From NCBI GenBank assembly GCA_934454435.1, contig CAKSGA010000111.1, positions 1 to 6,850 on the forward strand: 6,850 bases of DNA, read 5' to 3'. The notes under the pieces are model-generated. The model was not told the DNA's origin. It saw only the letters and a list, made by a program, of their open reading frames with translations, and made no database searches. The translations under genes were made by a program, and so were the position numbers. Shown here piece after piece: positions 1 through 5,646 of this stretch (positions are counted from its first letter, which is position 1; each line of letters opens with the position of its first letter). This stretch comes from an uncultured Oscillospiraceae bacterium (GTDB lineage Bacteria; Bacillota; Clostridia; Oscillospirales; Ruminococcaceae).

Positions 1-7
1 TGCGTAA

Positions 8-25
8 GGCATGACTTGTCATGCC
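8..25. repeat. perfect 18-bp palindrome beyond the terminator
   Basis: GGCATGAC-TT-GTCATGCC has two perfect 8-bp arms and a 2-bp centre. The small centre suits a dimeric protein-binding site as well as an RNA hairpin (7-bp stem with a 4-nt loop). No U-run follows on either strand within the visible sequence. It may belong to a neighbour beyond the left edge. Only one copy is present in the window. Confidence 0.55.
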
Positions 26-40
26 AGTGGATTGGTTCGG

Positions 41-67
41 CGAAAAAGCCCCAACGGGGATTTTTCG
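41..67 (-). terminator. intrinsic terminator ending the transporter operon, bidirectional
   Basis: On the transcript the order is AAAAA, one U, CCCC, a GUU loop, GGGG, one C, then UUUUU. The GC core is four pairs, flanked by an A5/U5 extension across a single mismatch and two closing pairs. The U-run at 47-43 follows the stem directly. The inverse layout on the plus strand is equally valid, so it could also stop transcription entering from the left. The core is short, which is the main weakness. Confidence 0.75.
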
Positions 68-75
68 ACGGTCTC

Positions 76-100
76 AGACCCCTGCACGTGGCAGGGGGCT
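76..100 (-). promoter_or_regulatory. GC-rich hairpin just after the last permease gene
   Basis: The arms CCCCTGC and GCAGGGG (97-91 with 85-79 on the transcript) form a 7-bp stem with a 5-nt loop. After one mismatch the stem extends by two more pairs (100/76 and 99/77). It lies 8 nt past the permease stop and has no U-run after it. It may protect the mRNA 3' end or pause RNA polymerase ahead of the real terminator. An overlapping dyad GGTC-TCA-GACC (70-80) would compete with it for pairing. Confidence 0.6.
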
Positions 101-107
101 CAAACAA

Positions 108-1073
108 TTATCGTTCCTCCCGGAAATACGGGTCGCCCAGGGCATTCGGCGGCTGATTTTCACGCTTCTTGCGGACGTTGATCAGAATAAGAACAACGAT
201 CGTTGCAATATACGGAAGCATATCCAGCAGCTGTGTGGGTATCTGAACGCCCCAGCCCTGCATCTGATATTTAAGTCCACGGAGCATACCGAACAGGTAC
301 GCTGCCATTATTGCTTTCAGAGGGTTCCAGGTACTGAAAATTACCAGTGCGACCGCTATCCAGCCAGCACCGGAGGTGACATTCTCCTGCCACTGCGAAA
401 GAGACGCTATCGAAGAGTACGCACCTCCCACGCCGCACAGGAAACCACCTGCCAGCACGTGGACATACTTATACAGTGTAACGTTGATGCCGGAAGCGTC
501 CGCAGCTGCGGGGTTTTCGCCAACGGCACGCATGTTGAGCCCGAAGCGTGTCTTTTTCATATAGAAATAAGCGAGCACCGCCACGATTATCGCAAGCTGC
601 ACATAAATGCTCTGGGAGAACAGAGCATGTCCCAGCACCGGGATATCGCACAGACCCGGGATATCATAAGCAGCAAAGGCGCTTCTGACCTCCGTGGGGA
701 CCGTCAGGCTGGAATACTTCACGCCCTCTGTCATTTCCATGCTGCCGATGAACCCGGCAACGCCCGTGCCGAATATCGTCAGCACAAGTCCCGTAACGAC
801 CTGATTGCCCCGCAGGGTGATCGTTATGAACGCATATATCAGTGCACCGAGCATTCCCGCAGCACCGGCACAGAGCACCGCCACCACCGGGTTTGAAGTC
901 AGGCACGCCGTCTGAAATCCCACGGCTGCGCCCATCAGCATCATGCCCTCGATACCAAGGTTGGTGTTGCCGACCTTCTCGCATATGATACCGCCGACTA
1001 TCGCAAACAGAATGCTCGTGCCGTACTGTATCGAGGTCTGGAGGAACAGTCCGAGATTATTCAAGAAATCCAT
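108..1073 (-). CDS. BMP-type importer permease, second subunit (COG1079-like)
   Basis: A 321-residue inner-membrane permease (NupQ/RfuD-like) that should pair with the preceding one to make the heterodimeric channel. The sequence shows GGIICEKVGNTNLGIEGMML (27-46), the family's early conserved block. AVGENPAAADASGIN (183-197) is the likely cytoplasmic coupling loop. Hydrophobic segments by eye lie near 15-31, 41-58, 62-86, 92-110, 156-172, 202-222, 236-262 and 285-300. The C-terminal tail ends ALGDPYFREER (311-321), resembling the LGKPYFRE-type tail I recall in this family. A strong AAAGGAGG ribosome binding site (1087-1080) lies 6 nt before the ATG, within the end of the first permease gene, and only one base separates the two genes. 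The TAA stop at 108-110 is followed by hairpins and a terminator, so this is the last gene of the operon. Confidence 0.94.
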   Translation of the reverse strand: MDFLNNLGLFLQTSIQYGTSILFAIVGGIICEKVGNTNLGIEGMMLMGAAVGFQTACLTSNPVVAVLCAGAAGMLGALIYAFITITLRGNQVVTGLVLTIFGTGVAGFIGSMEMTEGVKYSSLTVPTEVRSAFAAYDIPGLCDIPVLGHALFSQSIYVQLAIIVAVLAYFYMKKTRFGLNMRAVGENPAAADASGINVTLYKYVHVLAGGFLCGVGGAYSSIASLSQWQENVTSGAGWIAVALVIFSTWNPLKAIMAAYLFGMLRGLKYQMQGWGVQIPTQLLDMLPYIATIVVLILINVRKKRENQPPNALGDPYFREER

Positions 1074-1074
1074 G

Positions 1075-2148
1075 TCAGTCCTCCTTTACGGCCTTGCGCA
1101 GTGAAATGTGGTAATTTATAAAAAACTCACTGCCAAGCACGAAGAATATGATAACGCCCTGGATTATTCCGGTTATTGCCGAGGGCATATTCAGCGCCTG
1201 GAGCGACACCTCGCTCTTCAGCAGCATTGCAAAAACGAATGAAACTACCACGATCACCGGCGGCTTCAGCTTTGCGAGCCATGCCGTGATAACTGCTGTG
1301 AAGCCAAGTCCTCCGGAAAGCTGGCTGGTGATGGAATGCTCAATAGCAGACGCCTGCATGTAGCCGCCGAGACCGCAAAGTCCGCCGGAAATAAGTACCG
1401 CAAAGATCGTGATCTTCATTGTGTTCATTCCCGCATAGCGGGCGGTGGTCTCGCTCTCGCCGAGGACGTCTATCTGATAGCCGAACTTTGAGTACTTCAT
1501 CATGATGGTCAGGACGATCACCAGAACCAGCGTGATTATCCAGCCTGCATGGATACCAAAAACCGTCGGCATGGACGCATTGTCCGGGAACATTGCGATC
1601 TTTGCAACGCCAAGTCCCGCAGGGTCCTTCCAGGGACCGGACTCGAGATAGGCTATGAACGCTATCGCAATGTAGTTCATCATCAGGGTCACAAGCGTTT
1701 CGCTGGTGGAGAATTTCAGCTTGATTATCGCCGGAATGACCGCCCAGATACCACCGAATACAAACGATGAAAGTCCCATAAGAGGCAGAAGAAGTGCCGG
1801 TGGGAGGTCAGGGCAGCCGAACGCTACAAGAGCAGCGCCGAACGCACCCATATAGAACTGACCCTCAGCGCCGATGTTCCAGAATTTCATGCGGAACGCC
1901 ACTGAAATACCCAGAGAAAGCACCGTCAGAAGTATCGTCTTGTTAAGCGTTTCACGCAGCTTTCTCGCCGAGGTAACAGAGGACGTTACTATCTGCCCGT
2001 ATATCTCCAGCGGATTGAACCCCATTATCAGCATTACAAGCCCCGAAGCCACAAGCGCCGCAAGTATCGCAAGCACCCGGGTCAGGACAGTCTGCCAGGT
2101 CGGGACGCCGATACGCCTTGTAATGTGTATTCTGTCTGCTATCGTCAT
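1075..2148 (-). CDS. BMP-type importer permease, first subunit (COG4603-like)
   Basis: A 357-residue inner-membrane permease (NupP/RfuC-like, BPD_transp_2 family) forming half of the translocation channel. Hydrophobic stretches that look membrane-spanning lie near residues 22-43, 70-84, 92-112, 118-142, 153-170, 200-217, 244-264, 281-306 and 323-344; boundaries are by eye. The conserved FRMKFWNIGAEGQFYMGA block (85-102) is a family hallmark. LGESETTARYAGMN (229-242) lies in a cytoplasmic loop equivalent to the ATPase-coupling region. A GAGGGGG ribosome binding site (2165-2159) lies 10 nt before the ATG, inside the ATPase gene, and the start overlaps the ATPase stop as ATGA. The stop is followed after one base by the second permease gene. 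The substrate cannot be read from this sequence. Confidence 0.94.
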   Translation of the reverse strand: MTIADRIHITRRIGVPTWQTVLTRVLAILAALVASGLVMLIMGFNPLEIYGQIVTSSVTSARKLRETLNKTILLTVLSLGISVAFRMKFWNIGAEGQFYMGAFGAALVAFGCPDLPPALLLPLMGLSSFVFGGIWAVIPAIIKLKFSTSETLVTLMMNYIAIAFIAYLESGPWKDPAGLGVAKIAMFPDNASMPTVFGIHAGWIITLVLVIVLTIMMKYSKFGYQIDVLGESETTARYAGMNTMKITIFAVLISGGLCGLGGYMQASAIEHSITSQLSGGLGFTAVITAWLAKLKPPVIVVVSFVFAMLLKSEVSLQALNMPSAITGIIQGVIIFFVLGSEFFINYHISLRKAVKED

Positions 2149-3674
2149 ACTGCCTTGTCCCCCTCTTCTCCCGGCTTGTGCCCGAGCATCATCATGCCGA
2201 TATCCTCTTTCGTGACGCTCCTCGGGTCAACTATATCGACCACCTCGCCGTCATGTATTACCATCAGGCGGTCGGAAATGCTCTTCAGCACGTCAAGGTC
2301 CTCGCCGATGAACAGCACCGCAACGCCCTTTTTCTTCTGCTCGTTCAGCACGTGGTAGATGTTGTAGGAGGCGCCGATGTCAAGTCCACGGACCGGATAC
2401 GCCGTGATGAGCACCTTAGGTGCAAGCCAGATCTCACGGCCCAGCAGCACTTTCTGAATGTTACCGCCGGACAGTTTCTTGACCTCATGATATACCGATG
2501 GCGTGGAGATGTCAAAATCACGCACTATCTGTTCCGCAAGGGTCTTGGAAAACTTTCTGTCCAGGAAAGGTCCACGGTTGCGGTTGTAGCTTTTCAGGAT
2601 AACGTTGTTCATGACGCTCATTCCCGCAACAAGGCCCATACCGAGTCTGTCCTCGGGGATAAAGCTCATGCTTATGCCATGTCTGAGTATCGCACGGGGG
2701 GACAGTCCAAGTATCTCGTCCCCGCCGAATTTCACGGAGCCGCCGTCAGCTTTCATAAGCCCGGCGATTATCTCGCAGAGCTCCTTCTGACCGCTGCCCG
2801 CAATTCCTGCAACGCCGAGTATCTCGCCGCCGTAAAGGTCAAAGGACATGCCATTCAGAAGAGGCACGCCGTCAATGGACTTCTTTTTCAGCTCATTTAC
2901 GGAAAGCACCGGCTTCTCGCTGAGCTTCTCCTTCGGGCAGTCGATATCAAGTGAAACTGAGCTGCCCACCATCATCTCGGTGAGCTGCTGCGGCGTCGAA
3001 TCCGCAGTTATCGCCGTGGTAATGGACTCGCCCTTGCGCAGCACGGTAACACGGTCGGATATCTCCATAACCTCCGCCAGTTTATGGGTGATTATGATTA
3101 TGCAGCACCCCTGCTGCTTCATCTCACGGAGTATCGCAAACAGTCCCTTTATCTCCTGCGGAGTGAGCACGGCAGTAGGCTCGTCCAGTATAAGTACGTC
3201 TGCGCCACGGTAAAGTATCTTCATTATCTCAACCGTCTGCTTCTCGCTGACGGACATGTTATATATCTTCTTTCCCGGATCGATTGCCATGCCGTATTTC
3301 CGGCTGAGCTCCATGATCTTTTCAGAGTTCTTCTTCTGGTTCACAAAGAAGCTCTTTTCCTGGCCGATCACGATGTTCTCAGCGGCGGTAAGTACGTCTA
3401 TCAGCTTGAAATGCTGGTGTATCATTCCTATGCCTGCCCTGATGGCGTCCTTGGGGGAATGGAACACTACTGTCTTTCCGTCTATCTCTATCTCGCCGCT
3501 GTCCGGGGTATAAATTCCGCTGAGCATATTTACGAGCGTGCTCTTGCCGGAACCGTTCTCGCCGAGCAGCGCCAGTATCTCGCCCTTGTTCACCTCAAGG
3601 CATACGTCCTTGTTTGCCTGGACGCTGCCAAATCTCTTACAGATATTAGTCAACTTGATATATGGTTGAGCCAT
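2145..3674 (-). CDS. BMP-type importer ATP-binding protein, two fused ABC domains
   Basis: A 509-residue cytosolic ATPase that powers the importer (NupO/RfuB-like, relatives about 510 aa). The first domain has Walker A GENGSGKST (38-46), a Q-loop near HQHFK (86-90), signature SVSEKQ (141-146), Walker B LILDEP with Asp164 and Glu165, and His197 (THK). The second domain has a degenerate Walker A, GIAGSGQKEL (290-299), with Gln296 where the lysine would be. It keeps a good LSGGN signature (401-405), but TAYPVRGLD (424-432) has Ala and Tyr in place of the Walker B Asp-Glu pair, and EDLD (458-461) replaces the switch-His region. Such asymmetry is usual for this family: one composite site probably hydrolyses ATP. 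The stop overlaps the next start by 4 nt (ATGA), implying translational coupling. Sugar ABC ATPases (RbsA-like) share the architecture; the neighbouring BMP lipoprotein and permease pair decide the assignment. Confidence 0.95.
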   Translation of the reverse strand: MAQPYIKLTNICKRFGSVQANKDVCLEVNKGEILALLGENGSGKSTLVNMLSGIYTPDSGEIEIDGKTVVFHSPKDAIRAGIGMIHQHFKLIDVLTAAENIVIGQEKSFFVNQKKNSEKIMELSRKYGMAIDPGKKIYNMSVSEKQTVEIMKILYRGADVLILDEPTAVLTPQEIKGLFAILREMKQQGCCIIIITHKLAEVMEISDRVTVLRKGESITTAITADSTPQQLTEMMVGSSVSLDIDCPKEKLSEKPVLSVNELKKKSIDGVPLLNGMSFDLYGGEILGVAGIAGSGQKELCEIIAGLMKADGGSVKFGGDEILGLSPRAILRHGISMSFIPEDRLGMGLVAGMSVMNNVILKSYNRNRGPFLDRKFSKTLAEQIVRDFDISTPSVYHEVKKLSGGNIQKVLLGREIWLAPKVLITAYPVRGLDIGASYNIYHVLNEQKKKGVAVLFIGEDLDVLKSISDRLMVIHDGEVVDIVDPRSVTKEDIGMMMLGHKPGEEGDKAV

Positions 3675-3678
3675 TGTT

Positions 3679-3685
3679 ACCTCCT
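3679..3685 (-). promoter_or_regulatory. ribosome binding site fixing the ATPase start
   Basis: AGGAGGT on the transcript precedes the ATG at 3674 by 4 nt after the T (5 nt after AGGAGG). The in-frame ATG at 3707 lies in the 3' arm of the stem-loop and would translate through this site, so 3674 is the start. Confidence 0.9.
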
Positions 3686-3692
3686 GAGAAAG

Positions 3693-3746
3693 TCTGTTTG
3701 CTTTCACAAACGGTACATCTCTGCACCGCTCGTGAAAACAAACAGA
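3693..3746 (-). promoter_or_regulatory. 15-bp intercistronic stem-loop
   Basis: The arms at 3746-3732 and 3707-3693 pair along all 15 positions in the transcript, with one G-U wobble (3701/3738). In plus-strand RNA that position would be a C-A mismatch, so the full helix forms only in the operon transcript. The 24-nt loop carries a nested 4-bp stem (3728-3725 with 3714-3711). After the helix comes CUUUCUC, not a U-run, so this is not a typical terminator. It ends 7 nt before the ATPase ribosome binding site. A likely role is to block 3'-exonuclease or mark a processing end that stabilises the bmp message, or to modulate ATPase translation; both are inference. Confidence 0.75.
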
Positions 3747-3792
3747 GCGCAGACTGTATGCGCAGCCTGCGTCTGCCTGTAGTATTCAGGAA

Positions 3793-4965
3793 TTACTGGG
3801 GAAGTGTGCCGATTACGCCCTGAACGAACCAGCTCATGTTCCAGATCTCATCATCGGTCATTCTCACGCCGTCCTCGACCTTGAGGTTGCCGTCCTGGTC
3901 GTAGAGAGGACCTGTGAAAGGATCGAAGGAACCGTCGATGATGGAAGCCTGAGCAGCGTCAACCTTCTCCTGAGTGCCCTCTGCGCAGAGGTCAGACAGC
4001 TCATCGAGATATGTCATATGCTCGGAAAGGCCTTCCCAATAAGCACGGCTTGTCCATGTGCCGTCGATGGCTCTCTTGCAGTCGTCAACATAGAAGGTCT
4101 TCCAGTCGAAGCAAGCTGCGGTCAGGTAAGCCTTGGGAGCAGCGTCGGGAGTCGGGAAGTTGTAGCCGATGCAGTATGCGCCCTTCTCCTCTGCAGCTAC
4201 CTGGGGAGCAGTTGTATCCTGGTGCTGTGCGATAACGTCAACGCCCTTGTTGAGAAGTGCGAGTGCGCCGCTCTTCTCCTGATCAGGGTCATACCATGTA
4301 TCAGTGAAGTAAACCTCTACCTTAGCGTCAGGATTTACTGACTGAACGCCCAGTGTGAATGCGTTGATACCACGGATAACCTCGGGAATGGGCTTTGCAG
4401 CAACATAGCCGATGTAGTTCTTCTCAGTCTTCATACCAGCAACGATACCAGAAAGGTAACGAGCCTGGTATACCTTACCGAAGTAAGTGGACATGTTATC
4501 GCTTCTCTGATAACCGGAGCAGTGTGCGAACTTAACGTCAGGGTACTCCTTAGCCATCTGAACGGTACCGTCCATGAAGCCGAAAGAATTGGTGTAGATC
4601 AGGTTGCAGCCCTTTTCTTCGATAAGGGTGCCGATAGCCTCTGTTACAGCGGAAACGTTCTCTTCAACATTCTCGATGTAAGCTGTCTCAACGCCGAGCT
4701 CTTCCTCGATGGCAAGTCTGCCCTTGTCGTGAGCCTGTGTATAGCCGCCGTCGCTGATGCTGCCGATGTAAACAAAGCCGACCTTGATGTCGTTGTTGGC
4801 AGATGTGGACTCATCACCGCCCTCTGCGGTGCCGTTGCTTGCAGCGCTGCTGTCTGCTGCGCTGTTGTCTGCTGCGCTGTCGGAGCTGCCGCTGTTGCCA
4901 TTGCTTGCACAGCCAGTGAGCAGCATTGCCGCTGCCATGAGGGCAGCCAGTAATCTCTTCTTCAT
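3793..4965 (-). CDS. BMP/PnrA-family ABC transporter substrate-binding lipoprotein
   Basis: A 390-residue extracellular lipoprotein that captures ligand for the ABC importer encoded downstream. Residues 1-18 are a lipoprotein signal peptide (KKR, then a hydrophobic core) ending in the lipobox LLTGC, with Cys19 as the lipidated residue. Residues 20-59 are a low-complexity Ser/Ala/Asn/Asp/Gly tether. The BMP domain starts at KVGFVYIGSISDGG (61-74) and includes NSFGFMDG (126-133), the hinge-region motif IPEVIRGINAFTLG (193-206), AQHQDTTAPQ (246-255) and a C-terminal FTGPLYDQDG (350-359) with WFVQGV (379-384). Family ligands are mostly purine nucleosides, with riboflavin in one spirochaete branch. 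From memory this motif set is shared with binding proteins found beside xanthine dehydrogenase or guanine deaminase genes, and xpt upstream agrees, so a purine ligand is my inference. Nineteen of 20 Ile codons are ATC, one is ATT and none is ATA, unlike the neighbours, which suggests high expression. Confidence 0.94.
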   Translation of the reverse strand: MKKRLLAALMAAAMLLTGCASNGNSGSSDSAADNSAADSSAASNGTAEGGDESTSANNDIKVGFVYIGSISDGGYTQAHDKGRLAIEEELGVETAYIENVEENVSAVTEAIGTLIEEKGCNLIYTNSFGFMDGTVQMAKEYPDVKFAHCSGYQRSDNMSTYFGKVYQARYLSGIVAGMKTEKNYIGYVAAKPIPEVIRGINAFTLGVQSVNPDAKVEVYFTDTWYDPDQEKSGALALLNKGVDVIAQHQDTTAPQVAAEEKGAYCIGYNFPTPDAAPKAYLTAACFDWKTFYVDDCKRAIDGTWTSRAYWEGLSEHMTYLDELSDLCAEGTQEKVDAAQASIIDGSFDPFTGPLYDQDGNLKVEDGVRMTDDEIWNMSWFVQGVIGTLPQ

Positions 4966-5052
4966 TGGTTTAGTTCCTCCCATAATTGTGGCATTTCTGC
5001 CTTTTCCTGCGTTTCGCAGTTCCTTTTTATTTCAACGGACAAGCCGTCAAAA
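4966..5052 (-). promoter_or_regulatory. xpt-bmp spacer with two small hairpins
   Basis: This 87-nt spacer reads on the transcript as two adjacent hairpins. The first is CUGCG-AAA-CGCAG (5019-5007). Five nt later comes GGCA-GAAA-UGCC (5001-4990), whose loop is a GNRA-type tetraloop. The lipoprotein ribosome binding site follows. A weaker dyad ACGG/CCGU (5047-5035) sits just after the xpt stop. There is no U-run, so I do not call a terminator. A poor promoter-like pair, TTGACG (5050-5045) and TAAAAA (5029-5024), has only a 15-nt spacer and is not strong enough to call. No purine-riboswitch core is seen. The spacer may tune or protect the bmp message; that is inference. Confidence 0.45.
4975..4981 (-). 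promoter_or_regulatory. ribosome binding site fixing the bmp start
   Basis: GGGAGGA on the transcript lies 9 nt before the ATG at 4965. A possible upstream ATG at 4983 overlaps or abuts this site and would add six residues (MGGTKP) before the signal peptide. The ribosome binding site therefore selects 4965. Confidence 0.85.
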
Positions 5053-5640
5053 TCATACCTTTGTTTCGTCACGGAACGTACAGCCGTTGACAGGATCCAT
5101 AGTATCTATTATTGCCAGCGACTCGACCCTGATACCCTGGCTGCGTACTAGCTCTCCGCCGCACTGACAGCCCTTCTCGATAACGATACCGGCACCGGCG
5201 ATCTTTGCACCTGCATGCTTCACGATGTCGATAAGCCCCAGAAGCGCACAGCCATTTGCAAGGAAGTCATCAATGATGAGGATATTGTCCTCCGGCGAAA
5301 GGAACGCCTTCTTTACGATGACATCATATGTACGGTTGTGTGTGAAGCTCTTTATCTGCGTGGAATAAACCTCGCCGTCGATGTTTATGCTCTGGGTCTT
5401 TTTAGCGAAAACCACCGGGCAGTTGAAGTACTGCGCCGTAATACAGGCAATGCCGATACCTGACGCCTCGATGGTGAGGATCTTGTTTATGCTCTTATCA
5501 GGAAACAGCCTGCGGAACTCCTTGCCCATCTCGTTGATAAGCGCAATATCCATCTGGTGATTGAGGAAGCTGTCCACCTTGAGGACATTTCCCTCCTTGA
5601 TAACGCCGTCTTTTCTGATCCTGTCCTTTAATAGCTCCAT
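5053..5640 (-). CDS. xpt: xanthine phosphoribosyltransferase
   Basis: A 195-residue cytosolic type I phosphoribosyltransferase that makes XMP and pyrophosphate from xanthine and PRPP in purine salvage. The length matches Bacillus subtilis Xpt (about 194). Diagnostic stretches are VDSFLNHQ (22-29), TIEASGIG (56-63), the PRPP-binding loop LIIDDFLANG (121-130) with its paired aspartates, and AGIVIEKG (150-157). The C-terminal segment RVESLAIID (171-179) is also Xpt-like. The start at 5640 is supported by an AGAGAGG ribosome binding site at 5650-5656, 9 nt upstream and overlapping the end of the flavoprotein gene; the stop is TGA. The gene lies 6 nt after the flavoprotein gene and 87 nt before the transporter lipoprotein gene. 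In many Firmicutes xpt is controlled by a guanine riboswitch or PurR. Neither is visible here, and any such leader would lie before the flavoprotein gene, outside the window. Adenine PRTase is the main alternative, but the VDSFLNHQ and LIIDDFLANG stretches favour Xpt. Confidence 0.95.
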   Translation of the reverse strand: MELLKDRIRKDGVIKEGNVLKVDSFLNHQMDIALINEMGKEFRRLFPDKSINKILTIEASGIGIACITAQYFNCPVVFAKKTQSINIDGEVYSTQIKSFTHNRTYDVIVKKAFLSPEDNILIIDDFLANGCALLGLIDIVKHAGAKIAGAGIVIEKGCQCGGELVRSQGIRVESLAIIDTMDPVNGCTFRDETKV

Positions 5641-5646
5641 TTCCGC

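Larger units (their letters stand above)
3675..3792 (-). other. bmp-ATPase spacer with tandem hairpins
   Basis: This 118-nt spacer lies inside the transporter gene set. In transcript order it holds a first hairpin with arms GCAGAC (3776-3771) and GTCTGC (3754-3749), whose loop contains a further short dyad. It then holds the long stem-loop at 3746-3693 and the ribosome binding site of the ATPase. No open reading frame or promoter is evident. Its length contrasts with the near-zero gaps between the next three genes, so it probably has a role in setting different expression of bmp and the rest. Confidence 0.6.

Noticed and set aside
66..105. CRISPR-like repeat unit
   Set aside because: The GC-rich dyad resembles the centre of some CRISPR repeats, but it occurs once and has no spacer-repeat pattern around it.
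21..896. Long plus-strand open frame of 291 codons
   Set aside because: It lies opposite the second permease gene, whose product matches a known family along its whole length. The plus-strand product is rich in Arg, His, Cys and Gln with no recognisable motif, as expected of an antisense shadow.
3675..3707. Longer ATPase start at 3707, adding 11 residues
   Set aside because: That ATG lies in the 3' arm of the stem-loop, and its reading would pass through the AGGAGG site that serves the ATG at 3674.
3749..3776. Intrinsic terminator after the lipoprotein gene
   Set aside because: The GCAGAC/GTCTGC stem is followed by GC-rich sequence, with no U-run.
2178..3782. Plus-strand open frames at 2178-2954 and 3084-3782
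   Set aside because: Both are antisense to the ABC ATPase gene (the second also runs across the spacer). They lack family resemblance and credible ribosome binding sites, and they follow from the codon bias of the ATPase gene.
4966..5052. Purine riboswitch or promoter before the lipoprotein gene
   Set aside because: The 87-nt spacer lacks room and sequence for the three-stem guanine aptamer plus an expression platform. The TTGACG/TAAAAA pair has a 15-nt spacer and a poor -10 box.
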